Assembly: GCA_037045155.1 (NCBI GenBank)
Contig: JBAOIG010000005.1
Span: forward strand, 868,001-932,000
DNA from: Thermomicrobiales bacterium
Lineage (GTDB): Bacteria > Chloroflexota > Chloroflexia > Thermomicrobiales > CFX8
Length of the DNA: 64,000 bases
Direction: 5' to 3'
In this document: piece by piece, positions 37,822 through 46,531 of the stretch
Layout: every line of letters begins with the position of its first letter
Position numbering within the stretch: the stretch's first letter is position 1
Position numbers and translations under genes: made by a program
The notes under the pieces: generated by a model
The model's database searches: none
Seen by the model: only the letters and a program-made list of their open reading frames with translations
Told to the model about the DNA's origin: nothing

Positions 37822-39567
37822 ATGAACGAGATCGTGAAACCAGAGGATCTGGCGGCGCAGACGCTGCGTTCGCGGCTGTCGCGTCGTGGCCTGCTGCGCC
37901 GCGTCGCGGTGCTGGGGCTGGCGACGCCGGTGGTCGGCACCTTGCTGGCGGCCTGCGGCGGCAGCAGTGAGACGGCGACGAAGCCGGCCGAAGCGACCAA
38001 GCCGGCCGGTGGTGGCGCCGAGGCGACCAAGCCTGCCGGCAGCACACCGGCCGCGACTGCGCCGTCTGGTGGCGCCGAGGCCACCGCGACCGAGAGCGGT
38101 ACGGGCAGCGCCGAGCCGGCCGGCAAGATCGTCATCATCCAGGGCGTCGACGCGAACACGCTCGACCCGCTGCTGCGCAACTCGACGCCGGAGTTCAACC
38201 TGAACCTCCACATCTACGACATGTTCCTCAAGCGCGATGCTGAGACGCTCGAGCTGATGCCGAACATTGTCGAGAAGTGGGAAGCGGTCGATGACACGAC
38301 CTGGCACCTGACGCTGGTTGAGGGCGCCAAGTTCCACGATGGCACGCCGGTGGATCCGGAGGCAGCGGTCTTCACCTTCGAGCGTGCGAACAAGCCGAAG
38401 ATCGGCGAGAAGCCGCGCGTTCAGGGTCTGGCCAAGCAGATCGGCTACGTGAGCTCGAGCGCGCTCGACGCGAAGACGGTCGAGATCAAGACGAACAAGC
38501 CGGCCGCGATCTTCCCGGCGCTGATGACGAGCTTCGAGATCTGCCCGCCGAGCTACTTCACGGACGAATCGCCGGAGAATCTGGCCAAGATCGCCCAGTC
38601 ACCAATGGGCTCCGGCCCGTACAAGTTCGTCGAGTGGAAGCGGGACGACCACTTCACCTGCGAGGCGAACCCGGACTACTGGGGCAAGAAGCCGTCGATC
38701 AAGACGGTCACCTTCCGGCCGGTCCCAGAGCTATCTGCCCGCGTCGTGTCCTTGCAGAACGACGAGGCGCAGATCGTCACGAACATCGCGCCGGACGTCG
38801 CGCCACAGGTCGACCAGAGCGATAACGCGCGCATCTCGAAGGTGACCGGTGGCCGGATCATCTTCCTGGGCATCCGCTGCGACAAGCCGCCGTTCGATGA
38901 TGTCCGCGTGCGCCAGGCTTTGAACTACGCTGTGGACTTCGATTCGATTATCACGGCGCTGCTGGACGACAACGGCGAGCGTGCCTCGACGATCGTGAAC
39001 CCACCGCACCAGAACAAGGACCTGAAGCCGTACGCGTACGACCCGGAGAAGGCCAAGGCGTTGCTGGCCGAGGCCGGCGTTGCGCCGGGCTTCGAGATCA
39101 CGATGGACGCGCCGAGCGGCCGGTACATCAAGGACGCTGAGATGGCGCAGGCGATCGCTCAGAACTTCGAGGCGATCGGGCTCAAGGTCAACCTGAAGGT
39201 GCTGGAGTGGTCGGTGTACGCCGGCGAGCTGCTGCCCTCGGGCGAGCCAGACCCAGTGTACTTCCTGGGACTCGGGGCTCCGTTCACTGGCGAGCAGGAG
39301 CTGTACTACGTCCACCCCGATTACTCGTTGAACTACACTCGCTGGAACAACGCGGACTTCAACAGTCTCTACGACAAGCTGACGAACTCGCTCGACGAGA
39401 AGGAGCGTCAGGATCTGATGAACAAGCTGCAGGCGATCGTCATGGACGATTGCCCGTGGGTTCCGCTGTGGCATCAGGTCGACTTCTACGGGGCGAGCAA
39501 GAAGATCAAGTGGGAGGCCCGGGCGGACGAGCGGATCGACGCGACCGAGGCCAGCTACATTAGCTAG
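37822..39567 (+). CDS. Tat-type solute-binding lipoprotein, SBP family 5, copy 2
   Basis: A 581-residue paralogue of the gene just upstream, with the same Tat signal (SRRGLLRR), lipobox and Lys/Pro/Ala linker, the linker being shorter by a few repeats. Differences are spread through the binding domain (QGLAKQIGY for SSFAKQIGY, IFPALMTSFEIC for LLPSGLASLEVC, LPSGEPDPVYFLGLGAPF for IASDKLDELFFLGLGSSF), so ligand range may have diverged. The ATG at 37822 is aligned with copy 1. A 13-bp hairpin follows before the permease genes. Confidence 0.93.
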   Translation: MNEIVKPEDLAAQTLRSRLSRRGLLRRVAVLGLATPVVGTLLAACGGSSETATKPAEATKPAGGGAEATKPAGSTPAATAPSGGAEATATESGTGSAEPAGKIVIIQGVDANTLDPLLRNSTPEFNLNLHIYDMFLKRDAETLELMPNIVEKWEAVDDTTWHLTLVEGAKFHDGTPVDPEAAVFTFERANKPKIGEKPRVQGLAKQIGYVSSSALDAKTVEIKTNKPAAIFPALMTSFEICPPSYFTDESPENLAKIAQSPMGSGPYKFVEWKRDDHFTCEANPDYWGKKPSIKTVTFRPVPELSARVVSLQNDEAQIVTNIAPDVAPQVDQSDNARISKVTGGRIIFLGIRCDKPPFDDVRVRQALNYAVDFDSIITALLDDNGERASTIVNPPHQNKDLKPYAYDPEKAKALLAEAGVAPGFEITMDAPSGRYIKDAEMAQAIAQNFEAIGLKVNLKVLEWSVYAGELLPSGEPDPVYFLGLGAPFTGEQELYYVHPDYSLNYTRWNNADFNSLYDKLTNSLDEKERQDLMNKLQAIVMDDCPWVPLWHQVDFYGASKKIKWEARADERIDATEASYIS

Positions 39568-39575
39568 CGTAGTTT

Positions 39576-39603
39576 GCCGGGGAGCCGCGAGCGGTTCCCC
39601 GGC
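39576..39603 (+). terminator. Intercistronic hairpin after binding-protein copy 2
   Basis: A 13-bp stem GCCGGGGAGCCGC/GCGGTTCCCCGGC with one G-T pair and a 2-base loop, 9 bases after the stop and 33 before the permease start. It has no U tract, so partial termination or mRNA protection is more likely than full termination. Confidence 0.6.
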
Positions 39604-39635
39604 ATTGTCCACCGTAGACTGGAAGTAGGTCCGCG

Positions 39636-40571
39636 ATGACCCGCTATATCATTCGGCGGCTCCTGCAATCGTTCCTGGTTGTCATCGGGGTGTCGATCCT
39701 CGTCTTCGTCATCCTGTTCCAAACCGGCGACCCGGCTATTCTGATGGCCAGCCCGGACGCATCGAAGGAGGAGGTCGAGCAGCTGCGGCATGACCTCGGC
39801 TTCGACCGGCCGATCTACGTGCAGTACTGGGACTTTGCCTCCAAGGCGTTACGTGGCGACTTCGGCACGTCGTTGCGGCAGGGTCAGCCGGTGTTCAAGC
39901 TGATCAAGCAGCGCATACCGGCGACGCTGAAGCTGGCGTTGACCGCGTTCGCTATCTCGGTGATTGTCTCGATTCCGATCGGGATCATCTCGGCGACGAA
40001 ACGCAACAGCATCTGGGACAACCTGGTTATGGGCCTTGCGCTGCTCGGGCAGTCACTGCCGGCCTTCTTCCTCGGAGTCGTGCTCATCTTCCTCTTCGCC
40101 GGCAAGCTCAAGTGGCTGCCGTCGTACGGCCAGGGTGACGGGACGTTCGTCGATACGGCCAGACACCTGGTTCTGCCGGCGATCACGCTGGCGACATTCT
40201 CGCTGGCCCGCAGCGCTCGCCTCGTCCGCTCCAGCCTGCTCGAGGTTCTCGGCCTCGACTTTGTGCGGACCGCGCGGGCGAAGGGGTTGACCGAATCGGC
40301 GGTGACCTACCGCCATGCGCTGAAGAATGCGCTGATCCCGGTCATCACGATCTTCGGCCTGGAGTTCGGCACGTTGCTTGGCGGCGCGGTCATTACCGAG
40401 ACCGTCTTCGCATGGCCGGGGATTGGCCGGATGATCATCCTGGCGATTCAGCAGCGCGACTTCCCGGTCGTCGTCGGAGCGGTGACGATCATCGCGGTGA
40501 TGTTCGTCTTCCTGAACCTGATCGTCGATCTCCTGTATGGTGTTGTCGATCCGCGGGTTCGGTACGGCTGA
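39636..40571 (+). CDS. ABC transporter permease, DppB type
   Basis: A 311-residue six-helix permease. The N-terminus YIIRRLLQSFLVVIGVSILVFVILF and the EAA loop FVRTARAKGLTESAVTYRHALKNALIP are typical of the family. GGAAGTAGG precedes the ATG. It pairs with the next gene product and presumably serves both upstream binding proteins. No ATPase gene is present in the operon. Confidence 0.94.
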   Translation: MTRYIIRRLLQSFLVVIGVSILVFVILFQTGDPAILMASPDASKEEVEQLRHDLGFDRPIYVQYWDFASKALRGDFGTSLRQGQPVFKLIKQRIPATLKLALTAFAISVIVSIPIGIISATKRNSIWDNLVMGLALLGQSLPAFFLGVVLIFLFAGKLKWLPSYGQGDGTFVDTARHLVLPAITLATFSLARSARLVRSSLLEVLGLDFVRTARAKGLTESAVTYRHALKNALIPVITIFGLEFGTLLGGAVITETVFAWPGIGRMIILAIQQRDFPVVVGAVTIIAVMFVFLNLIVDLLYGVVDPRVRYG

Positions 40572-40591
40572 TCGGACAAGGGGAGTAGTAG

Positions 40592-41512
40592 ATGGGTCAG
40601 ACAGCCTCCACCGCGCCACAAACCCTCGCCGAGGAGACAGGGCGCTCGACGAAGCGTAAGACGCCGCGGATTGTTCGCAGCCTGTTGCAGAACAAGTTGG
40701 CGTTGTTCAGTGTCTTCATCATGGTGCTGATCGTGATTGCCGCGATCGGGGCGCCGCTGCTGGCGCCGCACAATCCCAAGGCCGGCGTGCTGATCGACAG
40801 CAAGAAGCCGCCGATGTGGGCCGCCAAGGGCAGCTCGAAGTACGTCCTCGGCACCGACGCGCTGGGGCGCGACATCCTCTCGCGGGTGCTCTACGGGGCG
40901 CGCATCTCGTTGATCGTCGGCGTCGTCGCCGTGCTGATCGCAGGCGCGATCGGGATCGTCCTCGGGCTCGTCTCCGGGTTCTACGGGGGGCGGATCGACG
41001 ACATCATCATGCGCTTTGCCGATATCCAGCTGGCGGTGCCGTTCATCCTGCTCGCGATCGCGATCCTGGCTGTGCTGGGGCAGGGGCTGGACAAGATCAT
41101 CCTGACGCTGGGCATCTCTGGGTGGGTCACCTACGGGCGCGTCGTCCGCGGGCAGGTGATGTCGTGGCGGGAGAAGGACTTCGTTGAGGCGGCGCGGGCG
41201 ATCGGCGCGCGCAACGGCACGATCATGTTCAAGCACATCCTGCCGAACACGTTCGCCTCGATCATCGTCATCGCCAGCTTCGCGGTGGCCAGCACAATCC
41301 TGGCCGAGGCGTCGCTGTCGTTCCTGGGCCTCGGCGTCCCACCGGACGTGCCGACCTGGGGCGGCATGGTGGCGGCCGGCCGCGACTACATCATCACCGG
41401 GCAGTGGTGGATCTACACCTTCCCGGGCGTCGCGATCATGCTGACGGTGATGTCGATCAACGCCATCGGCGACTGGCTGCGCGACTTCCTCGACCCGCGC
41501 CTGCGGTTGTAG
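40592..41512 (+). CDS. ABC transporter permease, DppC type
   Basis: A 306-residue partner permease with the family motif GTDALGRDILSRVLYGARISL and EAA loop DFVEAARAIGARNGTIMFKHILPN. AAGGGGAG lies 7 bases before the ATG. The last 107 codons are duplicated almost exactly at 46048-46368, about 4.5 kb downstream. A hairpin terminator follows. Confidence 0.94.
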   Translation: MGQTASTAPQTLAEETGRSTKRKTPRIVRSLLQNKLALFSVFIMVLIVIAAIGAPLLAPHNPKAGVLIDSKKPPMWAAKGSSKYVLGTDALGRDILSRVLYGARISLIVGVVAVLIAGAIGIVLGLVSGFYGGRIDDIIMRFADIQLAVPFILLAIAILAVLGQGLDKIILTLGISGWVTYGRVVRGQVMSWREKDFVEAARAIGARNGTIMFKHILPNTFASIIVIASFAVASTILAEASLSFLGLGVPPDVPTWGGMVAAGRDYIITGQWWIYTFPGVAIMLTVMSINAIGDWLRDFLDPRLRL

Positions 41513-41535
41513 ATCGCGAGACACGACGAGACAGG

Positions 41536-41571
41536 AAACGGGCCGGGAGCGGTGAATGCTCCGGCCCGTTT
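41536..41571. terminator. Hairpin terminator after the second importer operon
   Basis: Stem AAACGGGCCGG(G)AGC with GCTCCGGCCCGTTT, one bulged G and a 7-base loop. The A-run/T-run at the stem base allows it to work in both directions, and the convergent gene ends 36 bases on. Confidence 0.8.
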
Positions 41572-41606
41572 CGAGTGTGGATTTCTGAGATTCTGAGATA
41601 GTCTCT

Positions 41607-43247
41607 CTACTCAGCCGTCGTCATCGTCAGCCAGCCACGCGCTGCCAGCGTCTCCGCACCAAGTCGGCGAAGCAAGACATTGAACGGCGCGTCGTTGTCT
41701 GGATGGGATTCGAAGACAGCGCGCTCGAAGTACTGTGTCAGAATGGTATCCCCATCAGCGTTTGTCTCCATCATCGGCTCCGAAAGTGGGAAGCCGAAGA
41801 GCGCCAGAGACTCACGGAACGAGATGCCGGGATCGCCGAGGTCAAGGCCGCCACCCGACCATGCAGCCATGAATTCTGGCGCGATCGCGTGGCCCGTCTC
41901 CGGGAAAATACCGGGCGTACCAGGGCTCGCAGTTGGGAAGTCGCGCCAATCGCGGCCCTGCGCCACCAGCAGCTCGGCACCGAGACGTCCTAGCAGTACC
42001 TCATACGGGGTGTCAGCATTCTCCGGGTGATACTCGAAGCGCTGCCGCTCGGTGAATTGCACCGTATAGACTTTACCGGTATCGGCGTTCAGCTCCAGGA
42101 ACTCATCGGTCAGTGGGAAGCCCAAGGTCGGCAGTCCACCACTTGCCTCCCAGAATGCGCGAAAGCCGAGCCGCAGAGTGTGGCTGGTCTCGGGGAAGCA
42201 GGTGACGGATTCGGCTGGCTCATTGCAATCACCAACCGGTGCCGTAGGCAGGACTGTGACCAACGGCGCAGCGTGGATCGCTCCGTCCGTATTGCCCCCC
42301 TGTCGCCAGACGAGCATGCCATTGGACAGATCAGGGGAGTCTGCGGCGCTAGCTGGCTCTTCGCTCCCAGCTGCGATCAGGAAGTTGCTGTTCGTTTGCA
42401 GATCGTAGCCACGTAGGTCGACCCAGTTGGCCCCAGCCCGATGATCCTCCCAGATGACATACCGGCCATCTGTCGTCGGCCGCTGGCTGTAGGCCGGTAG
42501 CGGTGCGTCCGCCTCGCTGTCGGCTGCCAGATCGAATGCATGCAACGTGAACGTCGTGTCGATAACGACGACCGTGTCACCCGCCACGTCAAAGCCGAAT
42601 GAGCCATTCACCCCCCTGCTGAATGGCTGTCCTTCGAAGACCACCGTCGGCTCACTCTCGCCGACTCGCATGGTGAGTAGTTGCCAGCGATCGGTCGCGC
42701 CATCGGGTTTCAACTCTTCCCAGACGACTCGACCACCATCGATGGCCGGTGCATGGAGATTCTCACCAGTCGTGAGGACAACGGGCTCCTCGTTTCCGGC
42801 CAATTCCTTCGCCATCAGCGTTGTGCCGCTGACCCACACCACCCAGCCGTCCGAGATCGCGGCTTGCGATCCGCCGGTCGCGATATCAAATCGCTCACCA
42901 GTGTTCAGATCCATGCCCACGACATCGTAGCTGTACGATGGTGTGTCGTGTTCCTCCGACCAGACGACGACGCCATTATCAATAGCTGGTGCCGAAGCCT
43001 GGACTGCATCAGTTGTGACAGCGATGGTCTCCCCGGTCGTCAGGTCGGCAGCATAGATATCAGCCGCACCCATATCGCCGTCGCGATAGCCCAGCCAGAC
43101 GACGTAGCGGCCGTCTGTCCGCGGGGCCGCCTGGTTGCCCGACGGATCGAAGATGTTGCCTGTCGAATCGGGAGCAGTTGCGCTGGCGGTCGGGGCAACA
43201 ACCATCAGCAGTAACGCCACTGCCGCCACCGTGCGTTTCAAATACAT
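41607..43247 (-). CDS. Secreted beta-propeller protein with two C-terminal LGFP-like repeats
   Basis: A 546-residue exported protein. The signal peptide is MYLKRTVAAVALLLMVVAPTASA; GGAGGGG precedes the ATG. Residues about 35-350 form TolB-like blades (RYVVWLGYRDGD, DLTTGETIAV, VVVWSEEHD, YVIWEDHRAG). The C-terminus holds two copies of a repeat, CFPETSHTLRLGF...LGFPLTDEF...FTERQRFEYHPEN and GIFPETGHAIAPEF...FGFPLSEP...FERAVFESHPDN, common on extracellular Chloroflexota proteins and thought to bind cell-wall or surface material. No catalytic motif is visible. The adjacent gene carries the same kind of propeller. Confidence 0.85.
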   Translation of the reverse strand: MYLKRTVAAVALLLMVVAPTASATAPDSTGNIFDPSGNQAAPRTDGRYVVWLGYRDGDMGAADIYAADLTTGETIAVTTDAVQASAPAIDNGVVVWSEEHDTPSYSYDVVGMDLNTGERFDIATGGSQAAISDGWVVWVSGTTLMAKELAGNEEPVVLTTGENLHAPAIDGGRVVWEELKPDGATDRWQLLTMRVGESEPTVVFEGQPFSRGVNGSFGFDVAGDTVVVIDTTFTLHAFDLAADSEADAPLPAYSQRPTTDGRYVIWEDHRAGANWVDLRGYDLQTNSNFLIAAGSEEPASAADSPDLSNGMLVWRQGGNTDGAIHAAPLVTVLPTAPVGDCNEPAESVTCFPETSHTLRLGFRAFWEASGGLPTLGFPLTDEFLELNADTGKVYTVQFTERQRFEYHPENADTPYEVLLGRLGAELLVAQGRDWRDFPTASPGTPGIFPETGHAIAPEFMAAWSGGGLDLGDPGISFRESLALFGFPLSEPMMETNADGDTILTQYFERAVFESHPDNDAPFNVLLRRLGAETLAARGWLTMTTAE

Positions 43248-43318
43248 AAGGTGGGTGACCCCTCCACATGTGCCTGCGCTGAGTGTTACTGCACTCAGCG
43301 CAGGCTCTCTACCTCTCG

Positions 43319-45583
43319 CTACGGGCTGGATGTCTGGTAATTCTGGAACCATCGCTTTTGAAGCCCCGCGCTATCCAATCCGTCCGCCCGGTTGTTCCAA
43401 CCTCTCACAATCCAGACTGTGACCGCCTCGGTATTGTGCCGATGGTACGCAAGGAAGCGACTCAGATCATTCTCAAACAGGTGGGTAACGCTGTCCCCAG
43501 CTCGACATCCAACGCTCCCCGTGCTCGGCCAGGTTGAGTTTTGGGTTAGCCCAGAAGCCCCAAAGCAGTCAGTGCGCGCCATTTGTCCGGGATTCCAGCC
43601 AAACTCGGTGATCATCGTCCGAACCGTGCTGGAGTTTACTCGGCCCTGTAGCCAGGTGTTGAACCAGTTCCACGAGTTGTTGACGACCCCGCCGGACCCA
43701 TCCGCATCATAGCTTGGTGCAGGATATGTGTGGTATGTCATCCGGCCGTAGAGACTGATCAGCCCCTGGAGATGATCGTAGAAATTGGATCCGTTATCCA
43801 GAAGGCGGTAGATATCAGCCATCGGTGGCGTCCATAGTTGCATCGCCTGCAACCGGGTTCGGATCGTCGCGTTGGGATGGTTGTATCGGTAGTAATCAGT
43901 GGTGTACCACGCATCAACATAGAATTGGTTGATGGCCTGGTACTTCCGGTAGTCGTAGACACCCGTCCACCGATATGAACGTGTCACACCGTTGGTGACC
44001 CAGGTACATGCTGGCTGACCATCCTTGCAGACATCTCCCCAGCCCTCTGCAAGGTTCGGCTCATTGTCGACCTGAATGTGCTTGATCCAGTCGAACGTGG
44101 AAGCGAGGCTGATGATCGTCTGCGCCACATCTTCCGGCGTGTCACCGCCTGAACTGCCTGGCTCGGCATTCGGCCACAAGCGCACGACTGGCCGAACGCT
44201 ATACGTTGACTGCCAATACTTGAGCCAATCTGCGATGGCGGGATTCGTTCCTGCCAGTGGTGAATCTCTGCCGGTGTCGGTAGTCAGGTCGGTGTGCAGA
44301 ATCAGGAACGAGCCGAACATTGGAGCGTTCCCCGACTTGAGCGCATCGATCGCAGGGCATGCCGTAGCGTTGCAGGGTTGAGGAATGCCACCGTACAGCA
44401 CCCGCCAGCCGGCGCCAATTGCAACGTGCATCCCTTTGATTGTTGGACGCGTGTACAGTGGAGCAAAGTCCTCCTCAGCCGCGGCTGCCGCGCTGATTTG
44501 GCGCTGCTCAGTAAGCATACCGGCGCCTGTTGCAAACGCTTCCTGGATCGGCTGCGCCTGGATCCGTGATCCTGCCAACTGATGATCCTGCCAGTAGAGC
44601 ATATTGCCGACCACAGTCGGATGAGTCTGATTCCCAGGCATTACAATCAGTGGCGTAGCGTCATGATCACCGACATGGAGGCCATAGATGTCAATTCCTG
44701 AGTCAGCGCCGATACTCGGGGCCGCCCAGGTGGTGATCTTCTCGGCGATGGCGATATTCGCGGCTCGTCCAGTGTCGATGCGATCTTCGATGCCCGTTGC
44801 CAGATCGCGGACTCTAACGTCAGGATCCGCCCAAACAACCACGCTGCCCTCGATCGCGTATGAAGCCTGTGGGGACATCAGCGAAGTGACAACAGTCGTT
44901 TGGCGTGTTCCGAGATCGTATGCTACCAACCGGCTAGCTTGCGCTGAACCAATCTCGCTCCACACAATATACTGATCACTGATGACGGGCCGACCAGCTG
45001 AAAACGCCTTTTCCACTGCCGCGACAGGAAACGGCGTGAGCGTCTCTAGGTCAGCAGCCATGACCCGAAGACCCTGTTCGTCGCCTTGCAGCCAGGTCAC
45101 ATGAGAGCGTGAGACCGCAGGATGAGCTTGATCTGCTGGGCCGTCGGCAATTGTGAACGTATTGCCTGTTCGAAGGTCTAGCCCGAGAATGTCGAGCTCA
45201 CACGTAGGGCAACTGTGTTGGCTGTCCTGCCATACTACGACGTCATCTGAGATTGCAGGCTCAGCTTGGTCACCCTCAGCGAGGGAGATATCGAACACAC
45301 GACCGGTGTGAATATCCATACCCCGGAGATCCGAGGTGCCGATGCTCGGGTCTGCTTGCCCACCATACCCACCGCCCGAAACCGACGTTGGGAAGAGTCG
45401 ATCCTCCCAGACGATGGTCGATCCTGCGCCAGTAACGCCGAACTGCTGCCGATTCTCGCGAACACCAATGGACTCGAATGCGGGTTGCGCTGTGACCCTT
45501 GACGGCGAGTTCATCGTTGCGATTAGTCCAGCCACCATCGCCAGGATCACGAATGCTGTCACAGCTTTGGCGTGAGAACCCAT
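43319..45583 (-). CDS. Secreted beta-propeller plus glycoside-hydrolase-like TIM barrel
   Basis: A 754-residue exported protein. The ATG at 45583 (MGSHAKAVTAFVILAMVAG) starts a signal peptide, with AAAGGA upstream. The N-terminal 360 residues are blades like those of the next gene (DLRGMDIHTGRVFDI, DVVVWQDS). The C-terminal 330 residues look like a clan GH-A barrel: KHIQVDNEPNLAEGWGD places an acid/base Glu after Asn-type strand 4, and MITEFGWNPG places the nucleophile Glu on strand 7. GH5/GH39-like enzymes fit, but the family and substrate are not settled. It is probably cotranscribed with the downstream propeller gene. Confidence 0.75.
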   Translation of the reverse strand: MGSHAKAVTAFVILAMVAGLIATMNSPSRVTAQPAFESIGVRENRQQFGVTGAGSTIVWEDRLFPTSVSGGGYGGQADPSIGTSDLRGMDIHTGRVFDISLAEGDQAEPAISDDVVVWQDSQHSCPTCELDILGLDLRTGNTFTIADGPADQAHPAVSRSHVTWLQGDEQGLRVMAADLETLTPFPVAAVEKAFSAGRPVISDQYIVWSEIGSAQASRLVAYDLGTRQTTVVTSLMSPQASYAIEGSVVVWADPDVRVRDLATGIEDRIDTGRAANIAIAEKITTWAAPSIGADSGIDIYGLHVGDHDATPLIVMPGNQTHPTVVGNMLYWQDHQLAGSRIQAQPIQEAFATGAGMLTEQRQISAAAAAEEDFAPLYTRPTIKGMHVAIGAGWRVLYGGIPQPCNATACPAIDALKSGNAPMFGSFLILHTDLTTDTGRDSPLAGTNPAIADWLKYWQSTYSVRPVVRLWPNAEPGSSGGDTPEDVAQTIISLASTFDWIKHIQVDNEPNLAEGWGDVCKDGQPACTWVTNGVTRSYRWTGVYDYRKYQAINQFYVDAWYTTDYYRYNHPNATIRTRLQAMQLWTPPMADIYRLLDNGSNFYDHLQGLISLYGRMTYHTYPAPSYDADGSGGVVNNSWNWFNTWLQGRVNSSTVRTMITEFGWNPGQMARTDCFGASGLTQNSTWPSTGSVGCRAGDSVTHLFENDLSRFLAYHRHNTEAVTVWIVRGWNNRADGLDSAGLQKRWFQNYQTSSP

Positions 45584-46047
45584 TCCCTGACCATCCTTTA
45601 CTTGCAGCTCCTGCTGGCCGGTTACGGCAACGTGCCTCTGTAACCAAAGCAGCGGCAATTCTTGTGTTGCGCTGTAGTTCGAGGACGTGCCCATATTCAA
45701 GTGGGGAGGTCGGGTGCAACCATAGACTAGCACGACACATGATTTTGGTCAAGCAAAATGACTTCGGCGATTCGCGCAGGAAACTAGATTGCGTCAGGAT
45801 TTGTCGTACCGTGACTGACGCGGCGGATGTGTGAAATGGTGAATGTAGTTGGTCGCGGAATCCGTGAGAGCGGTCGACTCTGAACGACGCGACCCCGCAC
45901 CGCGCTTTGCGCCGCTATCGACGGTGGGTTTGACAATTGGAGGACCACCTCGTTCGGCAAGAGCCCTCGCGGAGATCGAACGCGAGCTGAACCGATGGTT
46001 GCCGGCGGGTCCTTCGTGTGCCCTACCTGACTCCGGTTCACGAGACG
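45584..46047. other. Junction region between the propeller pair and the permease fragment
   Basis: A 464-base stretch. The left part should hold the minus-strand promoter of the glycosidase gene. The rest (45838-46047) has no gene I can support, although short frames run through on both strands. At about 46045 the sequence turns abruptly into permease-like DNA. Confidence 0.5.
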
Positions 46048-46368
46048 GCGCGCGCGATCGGCGCACGCAACGGCTCGATCATGTTCAAGCACATCCTGCC
46101 GAACACGTTCGCCTCGATCATCGTCATCGCCAGCTTCGCCGTCGCCAGCACGATCCTGGCCGAGGCGTCGCTGTCGTTCCTCGGCCTCAGCGTCCCGCCA
46201 GATGTGCCGACCTGGGGTGGCATGGTGGCGGCCGGCCGCGACTACATCATCACCGGGCAGTGGTGGATCTACACCTTCCCCGGGGTTGCGATCATGCTGA
46301 CGGTGATGTCGATCAACGCCATCGGCGACTGGCTGCGCGACTTCCTCGACCCGCGCCTGCGGTTGTAG
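46048..46368 (+). pseudogene. 5'-truncated duplicate of the DppC permease gene
   Basis: The encoded 106 residues (ARAIGARNGSIMFKHILPN to DPRLRL) match the C-terminus of the permease at 40592-41512 with only two or three changes. Upstream of the match the sequence is unrelated and no membrane domain is present, so it cannot be a working permease. A short frame opens 30 bases upstream. The fragment and its parent form about 320-bp direct repeats around the propeller gene pair. Confidence 0.88.
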
Positions 46369-46394
46369 ACGCGACGCAGAGACACGATGGGACA

Positions 46395-46421
46395 CGGGGC
46401 GGCACGACAGTGGCCGCCCCG
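46395..46421. terminator. Hairpin after the permease fragment
   Basis: A 9-bp stem CGGGGCGGC/GCCGCCCCG with a 9-base loop. TTCTGCAT follows. It ends just upstream of the copper operator and insulates the copA gene. Confidence 0.65.
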
Positions 46422-46457
46422 TTCTGCATATTCCAGCGGAGAAGGGGCTTGCGTATT

Positions 46458-46474
46458 ATACCCCCTGGGGGTAT
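46458..46474 (+). promoter_or_regulatory. CsoR-type copper operator
   Basis: The sequence ATACCCCCTGGGGGTAT is a perfect palindrome with 8-bp arms and one central base, matching the known CsoR operator consensus of an AT-flanked C5-G5 pair. It lies 57 bases ahead of the copA start, a position that would overlap a promoter. No csoR gene is in the window. Confidence 0.88.
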
Positions 46475-46531
46475 GATGCAGTCAGAGTCACGTTGCCGGC
46501 CGGCGGCAGCGACGCAGCATGGAGGGCCAGA

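Noticed and set aside
35632..39567. Assembly artefact producing duplicated binding-protein genes
   Set aside because: The copies differ at many scattered positions and in the spacer, so they are real paralogues.
45838..46017. A mobile-element remnant at the permease junction
   Set aside because: No inverted repeats, transposase fragments or target duplication could be identified, only a sharp loss of similarity.
46018..46368. A genuine small membrane-protein gene
   Set aside because: The sequence is a truncated, near-identical copy of the end of the 40592-41512 permease and has no upstream membrane domain.
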